DNA of 64,000 nucleotides. Origin: Tethya wilhelma (Eukaryota; Porifera; Demospongiae; Tethyida; Tethyidae). Below, piece after piece: positions 1 through 13,302 of this stretch. The position numbers and the translations under genes were made by a program. The stretch lies in the NCBI GenBank assembly GCA_964030475.1, contig CAXIPT010000005.1, positions 5,961,087-6,025,086 on the forward strand, given 5' to 3'. Position 1 is the stretch's first letter; each line of letters begins with the position of its first letter. The notes under the pieces are model-generated. The model ran no database searches. It was given only the letters and a program-made list of their open reading frames with translations, and was not told the DNA's origin.

Positions 1-1
1 C

Positions 2-2156
<2,155 letters not shown>

Positions 2157-2443
2157 ACTCAGTAACTGTAGGAACAGATCTATACTGTTGTGATCAATTT
2201 TTTTATAGGAGCTTCTGTTTTATACTCTCACAATTATCTTTGTATACTGTAGGTAGTGTCTGTGTGTTAGATCACTATAGCTGTATGTTATATTCAAAAC
2301 AGTTTGGCGTTTGTCATCAAAAATTCATTTTAAAAATTCTTGCACAACCAACAGCTAGTAATTAAGGTGAATGGTGATCTTTTTGTTGAAACATAAAACA
2401 TCATGTAGCAACATGCAGTGAGTACGTGCATTGTCGTTGCAAG

Positions 2444-2449
2444 AATAAA
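2444..2449 (+). terminator. AATAAA polyadenylation signal for GSR
   Basis: AATAAA about 290 bases after the GSR stop and just before the convergent 3' end of ANKRD49. The 2157-2455 stretch otherwise shows nothing but 3' UTR-like sequence. Confidence 0.5.
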
Positions 2450-2455
2450 CAACTA

Positions 2456-3002
2456 CTATGACAATTCTCTGAGGAACTTCCTATGGTCTATTGACTCCTC
2501 CACCATCAGAAACAAGTAAGCATACGGTCCACTTCGTTGGGCCAGCTGGCACGCTCTCTCTCCCTGCTCATTCACTACACTCACATCCACATCTCTAGCA
2601 CGCAGCAGCAACTCCAGAGTCTCTTTAGCTCGATCGCTGCTCGCAGCCAAATGAAGAGGAGTCTGACCACCGTTAGTTTGAGCATTGATCACTGCTCCAT
2701 TCTGCAACAGTAGTGAAGCCACTCCCACTTTGTTCCACCGACAAGCAGAATGTAACGGTCTCCAGCCGTCCACCGTACGTGCTTCCACATTAGCTCCCAC
2801 ACTGAGAAGGTACTCAACCACAGGTGAGTGGCCGTTGTACGAGGCTCTGTGGAGAGCAGTGTACTGGTCTTCGTCAGTGGTGGATAGGATGCCAGGTCCA
2901 CAATATTGGTGGAGATCCTTGACTGCCTCGAGGATGCCAGTTTCAGCTGCTTTGAGGAAAGCCACACCGAGTTCTTCCACACTTACCCCTCCCAGTCCCT
3001 GC

Positions 3003-3036
<34 letters not shown>

Positions 3037-3405
3037 AGTGTACAGACAAACTCTTATTTCACCCTTATTTGCATACGTATTCTAAAAGTGGCAATGTACA
3101 ATGACAGTAGTCTACCATACGTTTGGGAGGATGTCTTTCTTTGTGAGCGGCTCCTCTTCGTCTCCTCTGTTCCAAGCCTCAGAGTTAATGACAGCCATGG
3201 AATCGAATGCATCTGGGTCGTAGGGTGGAGGATTTTCCTTTCTATAGTCTGTAAATGGCATAAAACACACTAGAGTTCAGTGGTCTCCTTTGCATGGTTA
3301 AAAATGCAGTCTGCAAATTTGAAGATGAGTCTTACCAGTATCTAATTGATTCAGGAGTGAGCCTAGCTGCCCATTTTCATCCTGTTCACTCTGTTTGCCT
3401 GCCAT
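2456..3405 (-). CDS. ANKRD49: ankyrin repeat domain protein 49
   Basis: Small ankyrin-repeat protein (nuclear in vertebrates, linked to spermatogenesis). Reading the minus strand, exon 1 is 3405-3336 (ATG, MAGKQSEQDENG), exon 2 is 3248-3121 and exon 3 is 2998-2456. The exon lengths sum to 741 nt, giving 246 residues; human ANKRD49 is about the same length. The acidic N-terminal half has PPPYDPDAFDS; exon 3 carries ankyrin repeats with DEDQYTALHRASYNGH, DGWRPLHSACRWN and GGQTPLHLAA, then a short C-terminal cap. The phrase DGWxPLHSACxWN is characteristic of this orthologue group. The exon 3 acceptor follows a (CA)n tract at about 3006-3035 and ends at TGTGCAG. An alternative ATG read inside the CA repeat would give a spurious His-Thr leader. 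The 3' end is convergent with GSR. Confidence 0.92.
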
Positions 3406-3480
3406 ATTAACCATCAAACTTGGTGGCCTGCAGTGTGGGGTTGTGCTCTAAATAGAGTCCAGATGGTGCGCTTTAAATAG
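3406..3480. promoter_or_regulatory. short divergent promoter ANKRD49 / GALE
   Basis: ANKRD49 starts leftwards at 3405 and the GALE transcript is inferred to start rightwards near 3480. The interval contains two TAAATAG boxes (CTAAATAGAG and TTTAAATAGA). This is a position-based inference. Confidence 0.4.
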
Positions 3481-3587
3481 AATGACATTCAGTGGGCGTC
3501 ACAAATTTTGTCTCGTGGCTCTGCTCGTGGCGTGTCGGCGTGTCAGCGTGTCTAGAGAAGTCCAAGAGCTCAACCTCTCCGCTCCAG

Positions 3588-3712
3588 GTATGTTTGCTCA
3601 TAATTTTGCTCTTGCAGCTCCGCATGCTTGTTGTCAAGGATTTAATATGCACAGATCTCAAATTGTACAACAAAGTAATCTGAGTAATTCTTCATGATCT
3701 CATTTCCTGCAG
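3588..3712 (+). other. GALE: probable 5' UTR intron of GALE
   Basis: A good donor (CCAG|GTATGT at 3588) and acceptor (polypyrimidine then CCTGCAG|C ending 3712) lie 80-200 bases upstream of the GALE ATG. This would place an untranslated first exon at about 3480-3587. It is inferred from splice-site quality only. Confidence 0.45.
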
Positions 3713-3788
3713 CAACTCACTGCATGCCCAAATCTAGATAGAGAGAGCCCTGACTGACTAAAGACTTTGCGAGCACATAAATTTGAAG

Positions 3789-4829
3789 ATGTCTGAAGCG
3801 TCACAACCGAAGTATATCTTGGTGACTGGTGGCACAGGCTACATAGGTAGCCACACTGTGGTGGAGCTCCTTGATACAGGTCTCTACCAGCCAGTGGTTG
3901 TTGACAACCTCTACAATTCGAAGGAGGAGAGCATCAGAAGGGTCGAAAAGATCACAGGTAAAAAGGTGGACTTTTACAAGATCGATCTCTTGAATGTTGA
4001 CGACCTGAGAAAAGTGTTCCAAAAGTATAAATTTTGCGCCGTTATGCATTTCGCCGGTCTCAAAGCAGTAGGAGAATCAGTCCAGATGCCGTTGCAGTAC
4101 TACCGAGTGAATATCGAAATAGCAATCAATCTGGCCCAAGTGATGGGAGAGTTTGGAGTCAAGAATATAATTTTTTCATCCTCTGCTACTGTCTATGGTA
4201 CACCTCAATACCTACCGATAGACGAGGCACATCCTACTGGCAATTGCTCCAATCCGTACGGAAAGACCAAATTCTTTGTGGAAGAGATACTCAAAGATCT
4301 CTACAAGTCGGATCCACAATGGAATGTCATCCTGCTTCGCTACTTCAATCCCGTGGGGGCCCACAAATCGGGGGAAATTGGCGAAGACCCCCGCGGGGTT
4401 CCAAACAACCTCATGCCATTCGTATCGCAAGTGGCTGTTGGAATTCGCCCTGAGGTGAAGGTCTACGGGAACGATTACGACACTAAGGATGGGACAGGTG
4501 TTCGCGACTATATCCACATCGTGGACCTCGCTCAGGGCCATGTGGCTGCCATGACCCAAATCGAACAGAACTGTGGTCTCAAAATCTACAATCTTGGAAC
4601 CGGGAATGGAGTATCGGTTCTCGAATTGATCGCAGGAATGGAGAGAGCCATGGGGAAGAAGATCCCCTCGAGGATTGTTGCTAGGAGAGATGGGGACCTG
4701 GCCGTCTTGTACGCTGATTCTTCACTGGCTGAGAAAGAGTTGAAATGGAAGGCAACTCGAGGTTTGACAGAGTTTTGTGAAGATTCGTGGAGATGGCAGA
4801 GTCAAAATCCCAAAGGGTTTTCCCAATAG
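3789..4829 (+). CDS. GALE: UDP-glucose/UDP-galactose 4-epimerase
   Basis: Leloir-pathway cytosolic enzyme interconverting UDP-galactose and UDP-glucose (and the N-acetylhexosamine forms) with bound NAD. It is a single uninterrupted 346-residue coding exon, close to the usual ~348. The start is the ATG at 3789 (MSEASQPKYILVTGG); a TTG six bases upstream is in frame but not a credible start. Features seen: Rossmann motif GGTGYIG at residues 14-20, the SSSATVYG strand with Ser132, and catalytic Tyr157 and Lys161 in YGKTK. These are the same residue numbers as in the human enzyme. Also present are LLRYFNPVGAH and the C-terminal KATRGLTEFCEDSWRWQ. The absence of coding introns is unusual next to its intron-rich neighbours; either ancient loss or a retrocopy that kept a promoter would explain it. 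Confidence 0.97.
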   Translation: MSEASQPKYILVTGGTGYIGSHTVVELLDTGLYQPVVVDNLYNSKEESIRRVEKITGKKVDFYKIDLLNVDDLRKVFQKYKFCAVMHFAGLKAVGESVQMPLQYYRVNIEIAINLAQVMGEFGVKNIIFSSSATVYGTPQYLPIDEAHPTGNCSNPYGKTKFFVEEILKDLYKSDPQWNVILLRYFNPVGAHKSGEIGEDPRGVPNNLMPFVSQVAVGIRPEVKVYGNDYDTKDGTGVRDYIHIVDLAQGHVAAMTQIEQNCGLKIYNLGTGNGVSVLELIAGMERAMGKKIPSRIVARRDGDLAVLYADSSLAEKELKWKATRGLTEFCEDSWRWQSQNPKGFSQ

Positions 4830-5606
4830 AATGGTATAATAAGCAACAATTGAAGGTACATAGTGCCATTATCTCATAAAGCCATTCTTGAACACTAGGT
4901 ATTATAATATTGTTGTCTGTGTTGCTGCCATGATTAACAATGATATTGTGTTTTAATTGTGTTTTACATTGATGCATTGGCACACATGCAATTCCAATTA
5001 ATGTATTTGTGCATAGTTTATGTGGTTTTAATTATTGTCTGTTGTTTTTCAATTATTAATAAAGAAAGTGGTTTTAAGCTTTTTAAGTTAATAATAATAA
5101 TACCTGTGAGAAATTCTGATATATAATATGAGCACCAAAAGATAAGCATAGTTACAGTAACTTAATATTGTAAGACCTTCTCAAAAACCAACAGCTGAAC
5201 TATACAATAACAATTATTATTCTACTGGCAAGAAAAGAAACAAAAGAATATATATAATTATACAATAGAAGAGGAGAAAGAAAAAAATAGACATGTAGCA
5301 AAAATATAGTATAATTATAGTACATGGCCAAGAATATTGCTGAAACAGCTCTTGGTGGTGGTCAGTAGATAACACTGCTTATGTCATGTAACATTTCATG
5401 TTGTGTGTCACTAGTCAATATAATAATAAAGTCGGTAAGTGAGTTGCGAAGGGTTAAAAATAAAAAAGGAAGTAAGTAAGCAAAGAAAAAAATACCAGCT
5501 TATGTTTGAAATTTGTACACTAGATTCTAGTATATAGAAGCTATACACAGTGTGATAGACTGGGAGGGGTGGGAACAGGGTTTAGAAAAGGAAGGACTAC
5601 GAAGGA
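4830..5606. other. GALE 3' UTR and AT-rich intergenic DNA
   Basis: AATAAA at 5058-5063 is the best GALE polyadenylation signal. The remainder is AT-rich, with no coding exon, RNA gene or clear repeat that I can support before the KDM6 stop codon at 5607. Confidence 0.5.
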
Positions 5607-6135
5607 CTATAGTGATAGGGGGCGAGAGTGGAGCTTGAAAGAGGAGAGAATGTCTTCTAATTCTTGCATCTCGTACTGTGTGTGTGTGTGTGCACAATGG
5701 GGTAAACCATGTGACATAAGATAACACCCTCTAAAATCTTGCAAATAAGAAATTTAGGAAGCATTGTTGAAAGTCATTCAAGACTCAAGCTTATAAAGCA
5801 CTCATCTTAAACCACATCCAAAGCCACAACAAGTCTCAACTACCAGTGACAGCAGCTACACCAACAGTGACACTAACAAACCAACTAACCTGCTGAAGTA
5901 CAGTGAAGGATTTCTTCATGGCCATGGCACACTTGTGACAGTAGACGAGGTAGCGCCCTTTCTGTGTCAACACGAACAAGATGTTGAAGACCTCATCGAG
6001 GCACTGGCTGCAGCAGGGTGTGGCCTCGCCCTCAAGGCGGCCGTGCCAACGGATGGGGACGTTGGCTTGCTGGAGGTGATCGATGAGATGATGACTTTGA
6101 GAGAGGGAGCTTTCTAGGAGGGATCTATTGGTGGG

Positions 6136-6185
<50 letters not shown>

Positions 6186-6371
6186 ACTCATAGTTGGTAC
6201 GTATTCTCCTATTCAGCTAGCCAGTGAAGCCTGTTTAGCCGACTAGTCACCGGCATTTTGGTTATCCATACCTTAATAGTGAGTAGAGAGATTCGTTGTA
6301 AATCCTCACTCCTTTGGCAAGATTCCATGAGAGTTGAATCATTGGGACAATGCTACGGACCTCTGAATGGG

Positions 6372-6416
<45 letters not shown>

Positions 6417-9024
6417 TGCAGACATTAAATAGTTACACATCATAGCTACAAAAATGTCCTATTTGCTCATTTGATCATCTTTAGTCTTCACAATTTTTCT
6501 CTAAAATAATAACTCTGATGTTCCAAAGACTTACTCTGTACTTTGTTCCACTGGTATCTCTCCCAGGACATCCTGAACTGATGAGCAGTCAAGGGACCAC
6601 TGTTCCAGGCAATGTTATTACACACACCCTGCAATCACGGGACATATTGAGTGAAAAATGAACAAAAAGAACAATATAGTCAGATGGAAACATCGTGGAG
6701 GGAGCCTGAGCAAACGGAGATCCTCATGCACAGGATTACCAGCTGGCTAATAGAACCAGTCAGGAAATTTTTTAGGACACATCAATCTACTAATCTTTTT
6801 TCTTTTAGCACATATCAACCACTAATTGGGGCGAGCCTGAGCGAGCCCCAGATAGCGAGTTGTACGTCGGGACCGTCTGTCTGTCTGTCATCGTTGGGTC
6901 TTGTACGCTCACCTAAGCTAATTCTAGCTAACATAATGATCGACCCGTACCATGTACCATCATAGATATTAGAGACTACGTACCCGGGATTGGAAACGCC
7001 CATATGCTCCAATGTAAATTTGACGAACCGCGCGTGTTGCACTTTTGGGCATTTTTTGGGCATTTTTGGGCAGCTGCCACAATTTGTAAATCTTTGATGC
7101 CGTCCCAAGAAAGGAGTAAAAACCAGAACAGAAGCGGCGCTTTTGCTACAGCTAAGACTCTATTGAAACAGGTAAGAATATGCTTACTTGGTACTGAAAT
7201 AATAAAGTGCAAGTACTTACTAGACTATGCATTCCAAGCTGAATTTGTACGAAAGTAGCCGGGAATCTATGAACTATCATTCTTCCTGTACCTCTAACTG
7301 CTAAAGAAAACCAACAATAGTAATAATTTTTATGGCATAAACTAGTGCTTTTGATGCTCTATGGAACGGGCTAATGTTGTGTGACATAAAACAAAGGGAT
7401 GTGATGCAGTGTTGCCATTCAGTATGTAGGTATAGTATAGCTTTATGTAGGACTTTCTGTACCTCTCATGTCCATACTGTTGTTTGGCAGTAGCTTACAT
7501 TGATTTTTTGTTTGCATTAGGCTATGCTGTATAACCTGGGCAGGGTTTTTATTTGTGAGAATCTTTAGTTTGCAGTTGAAAGCTATGTCACTACATGTTC
7601 TTAGATCTCAAATGATTTATTCACCAAGCATCAAGATTGGGTAGATTAGTGTTTGAGGTCATACAGTACTGTTAAACAGCAAGCACTTGAGCTTGTCTTT
7701 ATTTTTTATTCCAAATTGGCAGCATGGGACACACACATCACCTATCTCTGGTGATAAGAAGTTTTACGCCCGGCAAACCAAAGCTAAGCTGCAGTCTCTG
7801 ATGCCACAGTCCAGGTACATCCTACAGGAACTCTGCCACTTCAAGTCTCCTAGTTCTTTGTCACTTTCAGTCTCTATTCTCTGATCTGTGATTGAATCTG
7901 TCATCATAACTGCACTACCTTGCAGTGTTGAAGTTTATGATGTAATTCTTCTTGTATATTCTTATACATGAACAATAATGACATGTTATTGGAAACATTA
8001 TGACGGTAATAATGCTGCCAACTCGGCCACTAGCACTATCCATACTCAAGCAGGTGCAGTTTGCTTTTCCAGTCCAAAACTTCTGCAAGTCTCTGGAGAA
8101 TCTGTTCAATTATTCTATTTAACGCACAGCAAAGCGCAACACGCGTGGATTGTTAATTTCCCTGCGTTTCCAATCCCGAGTACGTAGTCTCTAATATCTA
8201 TGGTACCATGCATTACTCACGCATGCGCATAAGTTTAGAGTGTGCACGTGTTTTTGAGACAGTCGATATCCGCGATCGAGAAATCAGACAGAGCCTGCAG
8301 CTAGAGCAGAACAGTTGAGAAATGGTTCCTCTAATAGCTCAGAGTACGGTGGCCCAGAAGGGCCATTCCAAAATCAACTTAGACAGTTGCTAAGCATATC
8401 TTATGAGAGAAAGGCACAGGAACAGTTTAACAGCAGCGCCCAACAGAAAGATAGGCAGAAACTGCAAGTAGAAAAACGGTGATGCCAGGCTTGCTCAATA
8501 TACAGTGTCAGAGGGTAAGAGATACCAAGTTTGAATACAACCGTAGATTTTACATGTCTCATTAGCAATCCTTCGTGTAAACAAACTTCTGACGTTCACA
8601 CCACAGGCACAGTCATTTGAACACTGTCAGTTTTGTACTGTCACTGACAGCCAGATCTATACCATAATTTGTCATTCTGACAAATATTCTTCATACATTC
8701 GCTGTACAATTCATGCAAAAAGCTGCGCTCGCTCAGGCTCGCCCCACAATGCCTTGCATTCTTCTAGTATTATAATGTTTCAATCATTTAGCACACTTCG
8801 ATCTATTAATCTTTTAATCTTTCAATCTTCCAAATTGCACAGAAAATAAGGAAGAGCTGGCTTATAAATATGAATCTTGTGAACAGACCGGAATAATTTG
8901 CTTACGTTAGCTTGGACCCAGTGCACACATCCTGGGTTGATCCAGACAATGTCTCCCTTGTACTGAGTGAACTGATAGACCGGGACCTTCCTCTCGTGGA
9001 GCTCACTGAGAATGGGCCACCATG
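5607..9024 (-). CDS. KDM6: KDM6/UTX-type histone H3K27 demethylase, C-terminal block
   Basis: JmjC oxygenase (Fe(II), 2-oxoglutarate) removing methyl groups from H3 Lys27 in the nucleus. Minus-strand exons are 9024-8906 (cut by the N at 9025), 6628-6535, 6362-6272, 6109-5890 and 5675-5607. The last four sum to 474 nt, in frame. The first has [16 protein letters not shown] and [15 protein letters not shown], with the third iron-ligand His; the next has [18 protein letters not shown]. The 5890-6109 exon holds the GATA-like zinc module IRWHGR...CCSQC...YCHKC, which is specific to UTX/UTY/JMJD3. The final exon encodes [13 protein letters not shown] and stops. The 6109 acceptor was chosen because it alone keeps phase. 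The 2.3-kb intron between 6629 and 8905 contains a transposon. The first half of the JmjC domain and most TPRs are missing from the window. Confidence 0.9.
6130..6412. repeat. (GT)n and (GA)n microsatellites in KDM6 introns
   Basis: A (GT)n run at about 6138-6178 and a (GA)n run at about 6371-6412 flank the 6272-6362 KDM6 exon. The GA tract is the left edge of the segment that reappears after the N at 9025. Confidence 0.85.
6829..8743. mobile_element. ~1.9-kb inverted-terminal-repeat element inside a KDM6 intron
   Basis: Ends are inverted copies of GGGGCGAGCCTGAGCGAGC (left near 6829, right ending near 8743). The same end motif recurs near 28283 and 28468 as CTCAGGCTCG. Internally there are a short (GTCT)n run and subterminal patches that are inverted copies of each other: CCCGGGATTGGAAACGC near 6983 against GCGTTTCCAATCCCGAGTACG near 8164. 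No transposase reading frame is recognisable, so it looks non-autonomous. I could not match an obvious target-site duplication. Confidence 0.55.
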
Positions 9025-9025
9025 N
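9025..9025. other. assembly join (N) inside KDM6 JmjC exon
   Basis: A single N interrupts a coding exon. The sequence to its right repeats 6371-6720, showing that two contigs covering overlapping or allelic DNA have been abutted. Confidence 0.75.

Positions 9026-9083
<58 letters not shown>
9026..9083. repeat. (GA)n microsatellite at contig edge
   Basis: Uninterrupted GA dinucleotides directly after the N; homologous to the GA tract at 6371. Confidence 0.9.
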
Positions 9084-9088
<5 letters not shown>

Positions 9089-9193
9089 GACATTAAAACA
9101 GTTACACATCATAGCTACAAAAAGTCCATTTGATCATCTTCAGTCATTATAATTTTTCTCAAAAATAATAACTCTGATGTTCCAAAGACTTAC

Positions 9194-9287
9194 TCTGTAC
9201 TTTGTTCCATTGGTATCTCTCCCATGACATCCTGAACTGATGAGCAGTCAAGGGACCACTGTTCCAGGCAATGTTATTACACACACC
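9194..9287 (-). CDS. KDM6: duplicate KDM6 exon (second haplotype or copy)
   Basis: A second copy of the 6535-6628 exon, the same 94 nt with the same splice sites. The differences I can see are silent (for example the Gln codon before TGG and the Ser codon before TGGGAG). The flanks match 6380-6720 with scattered substitutions and small indels. It lies upstream of the JmjC exon in gene order, which makes no sense for a single gene. An unmerged allele placed beside its partner is the simplest reading; a true local duplication is possible. Confidence 0.8.
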
Positions 9288-9425
9288 CTGCAATCACGGG
9301 ATATATTGAGTGAAACTTGAGCAACAAGAATGATATAGTCAGATGGAAACATTGTGGGGCGAGCCTGAGCAAACAGAGATCCTCATGCATAAGATTGCCA
9401 ACTGGCTGATATAACATCAATCTAC

Positions 9426-9615
9426 TACCATAGATCGGGAAATTTTCGTCGGTAAAATATTTCGCCTGTTAAATTTTCACGTAGTTTAATTTTCGTCGTT
9501 ACGGATGATTCGGTAAAGATCGCCATACAAAATAATTTTTCGCCGAGTTTAATTTTCGTCGGTAATGGTCGTCGACGAAAATTTTTTAGCGACGAAAATT
9601 TCCCAATCTACGGTA
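9426..9615. mobile_element. MITE with TA target duplication (family M2)
   Basis: Terminal inverted repeats resembling CATAGATCGGGAAATTTTCG on the left and its complement ending CAATCTACGG on the right, flanked by TA at 9426-9427 and 9614-9615. The homologous site near 6790 reads straight through with one TA, so it is the empty site. The interior is AT-rich with repeated TTTCGTCG words. TA duplication suggests mobilisation by a Tc1/mariner-type transposase. Confidence 0.8.
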
Positions 9616-9647
9616 ATCTTTTTTCGTTTAGCACACTTCAATCTACA

Positions 9648-10893
9648 ATAATGAGAAACCAAGAACCTAAACCATCATACAGTGATGAGAAACCAAGAAC
9701 CTAAACCATCATACATGATGAGAAACCCAGAGCCTAGCAACACAATACCAGGCAATCTCAGCCTAGGAAGGTCGTATTGAGATGGGACTTGCACCATTGT
9801 GATCAGCGTGATGAGAGATACGGTTTACTTGTGAAATTGGAAAATGGTAATTTTTGTCAAATCGCACTAGACTAATATACAAGTAGTAAAAATTTCAAAA
9901 AAATAACCAGTGTAGGAACAAGGCATGTCTCAATTTCGGCACATGACTACTTTAGTTTCATTTTCCATCCCTCAGTTATTGTCGTAAATGGTTCAAGAAT
10001 GATCTGTAGATGAATATAGCTATGCTAAACTTTATTCCACTATTTAGCCAAGTGATAAGATTGGCAGGAATTTGAACCATTAATTAACATGTGATACTGT
10101 TGCTGATGCAGGCAGGATTAGATTATACCGGCCAAGACTTGAACACAAAAAAATGAAGTAAAAGTATGAAAAGTGGTTCAACACTTTCTGGTTCTCTGAA
10201 AACCGTGTTCAAGTAAGTCAGTTAGTACATACGTATGAAAAACAGCACAATTGTGGCTTCCCACTAGCGCTCTCTACGAGTGTCCAGTGAAGTTTCTAAT
10301 TAAGGCCTTGCATGCAGTTGGTAATCTGTTTGGGGAGAGCCTTTGAGCAAGTTTGAGGGCTTAATTTTGCTTTGCTAGATTTTTATGGTGATAAACATTT
10401 TGTATTGGGTCTATGGTCTATACGTACTATCGTATGCATGATAAGCCAACCCTTCGATTCTTGTTTTCCACTTTTTTTGAAAGATTGAAAGATTAAAGAT
10501 AAATACATATGATGGTTTAGGTTCTCAACACATTATCAAGAATATCTCAGCCTAGGAAGGTCGTATGAAGCTGGGATTTGTACCATTGTGATCAGCTCAA
10601 AGAGATCTTTCAAGTGATATGTTTTGATGCCAGATTTAAATTTTAATGAAAATCATCAAAAACCATGGATGGCATATTATTAGTTCAAGTGCGATTTGAT
10701 AAAAACTACCATTTTCCAATTTCACAAGTGAACCATATCATTTGAAAGCTCTCATCACGCTGATCACAATGGTGCAAGTCCCATCTCAATACAACCTTCC
10801 TAGGCTGAGATATGCCTGGTAATGTGTTGCTAGGTTCTTGGTTTCTCATCACGTATGATGGTTTTAGGTTCTTGGTTTCTCATCACGTATGAT
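9648..10893. repeat. large fold-back repeat with nested insertion
   Basis: The left arm (about 9648-9880) is the inverted copy of about 10695-10893. Both contain the word AGAAACCAAGAACC (or its complement) twice, the CTCAGCCTAGGAAGGT box and the stretch around TTGTGATCAG. The interior holds a copy of the R1 repeat, which interrupts the left arm. Confidence 0.65.
9883..10443. mobile_element. R1 dispersed repeat, copy 1
   Basis: Shares blocks with 21597-22860 and 25774-25878: AGTAGTAAAAATTTCAAAA, CTCAATTTCGGCACATGACT, CTTGCATGCAGTTGGTAATC and the TACGTACTA(T/C)CGTA end. No coding capacity is recognised; it is probably a non-autonomous DNA transposon. Confidence 0.6.
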
Positions 10894-11173
10894 GGGTTTA
10901 GGTTCTCAACACATTATCAAGAATATCTCAGCCTAGGAAGGTCGTATGAAGCTGGGATTTGTACCATTGTGATCAGCTCAAAGAGATCTTTCAAGTGATA
11001 TATTTTGATGCCAGATTTAAATTTTAATGAAAATCATCAAAAACCATGGATGGCATAAATTATTATTAGTTCAAGTGCGATTTGATAAAAATTACCATTT
11101 TCCAATTTCACAAGTGAACCATATCATTTGAAAGCTCTCATCACGCTGATCACAATGGTGCAAGTCCCATCTC
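10511..11173. repeat. tandem pair of a ~381-bp palindromic MITE-like unit
   Basis: The unit beginning at GGTTCTCAACACATTATC occurs at 10520 and again at 10901, a 381-base period. Each unit opens with ATATCTCAGCCTAGGAAGG and the complete one closes with its complement, so each can fold back. The second copy is cut by the N at 11174 at the same internal point (after CCCATCTC) where the first continues. Confidence 0.75.
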
Positions 11174-11174
11174 N
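11174..11174. other. assembly join (N) inside repeat
   Basis: A single N inside the second 381-bp repeat unit; the sequence to its right is unrelated. Several KDM6 TPR exons and the first half of JmjC, expected between 9024 and 11555, are absent. Confidence 0.7.
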
Positions 11175-11554
11175 AGGGAGGGTGTATGTGTGTACCAATT
11201 TATGGGTGTGAATTCATCTAGAAGCCATTGCTCATAGTCTGCTGGTGTTATCCAACAGATGTACTTAAACCCATCAAAGGCCCATTGTTCATCTCATCTC
11301 CACATCTGGCATGCAGTAAAGGTAACAAACCAAAGTTCACATAAACTTTCTTTTTCATCAGAGTAAGCCCCTGAGCCTAATTAAATTTTGGGTCAAGATC
11401 TACACCTCTGTTCCCATAGTAACAGCACATCTCACAACCACTGTGACCAAAGTGTGTTAGGGTACAGGGTGTGTGTGTGTTTTGTGTATCTTTAAGAAAA
11501 AACCACTGATAGATGACATGGGAAATTGAACTCACTGAATAAGTTCAAACATAC

Positions 11555-13244
11555 CATTATTGTACTCTTCCAAGAGCAGATGTAAGTGACCCAGCTGGCA
11601 GTAGACTTCTGACTTGAAGGTGTCTGACTGTGGGCCAGAAGACAAGTCTTTCTGAAGCTTAGCAATGCCCTGAGAGAGAGGAGAAGACAAACTGAGGTTA
11701 CCAGTGAAAGAAAGTTGACTGTCAAAACTTTAGAAACATGACTAGAAAAGTAGCTAACATGCAGCAATATTGGTATAATCAAAATGAAGTGTGCTAAAGA
11801 GCGAAAATGGAAATAAATTCAAAACACACACACACACAAAGATATCTTGCAAGCAACACTCTCAAACCAGAGTAGATTGAACAAGAATGGACCACACAAA
11901 GTACTCCTATTGTTTTTAAATTCAGCCTCTCTTAGCAAGTGGAAAAGAGTGTATGATGAAACAAGGCACGTGAAGAGAGAGAGAGGAAAAGAAGACCCAT
12001 GTGTTAGGAGGAGAGGTGTGAATTTCGAGTTAACAAGTGGGAATGAGAGAATGTACACCTGACAAGGTGACAGGTGAAGGGACCAAAACAAGTACACATC
12101 ATGACATGCACCATTGCATGCATGCATGCTGACAAACAAACACCCAAAAACACGCATGATGTAACTAGTCAACAATCTTTTTTATCTTTTGAGAGTTTTT
12201 TTAGCTCACAAGAGAGCAAAACCTCTTACTACAGGCACCAAAATTATGAATGTACACACTAGCATTCTATATGCATGTAGGTAGTGATGTCATGCACACA
12301 TTTATACAGAATTAAGAAGCAATCAACACTTGAAGTCTTCTCTGTTGATGAAGGAACATTGAAAGAACAGGGTCAACATGACTACCTCTGTCAACAGTGG
12401 TCACTAACAGAAAGACAACCAGGTTCTGTTTGTGCTAACACATACCCTTAGAAAAGCAAAAGTCTAAGAATTTTCTAGATAGATGCTGGACAAGACACTG
12501 ATGAATTAAATCATCTGCTAAATGTATTTAAACCAAGGGAGGTGGCAAATCTGTGGACTGACCAGATAAGTAAATTCATCTGTCAAACAAGGGTCTAGAC
12601 GCTATTTTAACCTGTTCAAATCCCACCTGAGAAATCTCATTTAGCAGAGACGTGCACACACACACTGGGTAAAGAAACAGCTGGACATTGGACATATTCC
12701 AAAAAAAATACTCTTATAAGAAGCCTCTCACAAAGACTGGTATCTCTACGTCTTCCTTCGTGCACTACGTGACCGAGAAGAAAAAGAAAAGACAAAAAAC
12801 CGTCTTCCACTGGTACACTTAAACACACCACAACACGTGCAGCTAAAACAACAGCTCCTTTAACTGGTGCTGTCCGTGTCCAAACTACAGGCCATGTTTC
12901 CCTGTCTCTGTATACAGAAGGTGTGAAGGCCGAGATCCAGGAAGTGGAACCACCAATTGGAACGACTTCCTACCATATCTCATATGAAACACAGGAAATG
13001 GGATTGAGGGAATTGCCAGTGCACTCAACACATACCTGTGAGGCAGTGTTAGTTACTTTTGCCCACTAGCAACTAGCATTGGAGAGATTGTGCTTTTTTT
13101 AAAGGAAAAATTTGGGCTTGTTTCATGGAAAAAATTCTGTTACAAAAAATATTTGTAACTGTTAGAGGAGATAGACTATTATACTCCATCTGTTGGACAT
13201 TGTAAGTTTCAATTTGAGTGACTCTGAAACAGGAAATGGGATGG

Positions 13245-13302
<58 letters not shown>

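Noticed and set aside
5935..6117. Plus-strand 60-residue frame in the KDM6 region
   Set aside because: It is the antisense of the KDM6 zinc-module exon, which has splice sites and clear family motifs.
7004..7258. 84-residue frame in the 6829-8743 element as a transposase
   Set aside because: No catalytic motif, low-complexity start, and no continuation; the element looks non-coding.
8822..9133. Ser-Leu and Arg-Glu repeat frames around the N at 9025
   Set aside because: They are translations of the (GA)n microsatellite, joined to a real KDM6 exon by the N.
11190..11340. Minus-strand stretch reading GFKYICWITPADYEQW, looking faintly protein-like
   Set aside because: A stop lies just upstream, the acceptor is poor and it matches no KDM6 region I know; not enough to call an exon.
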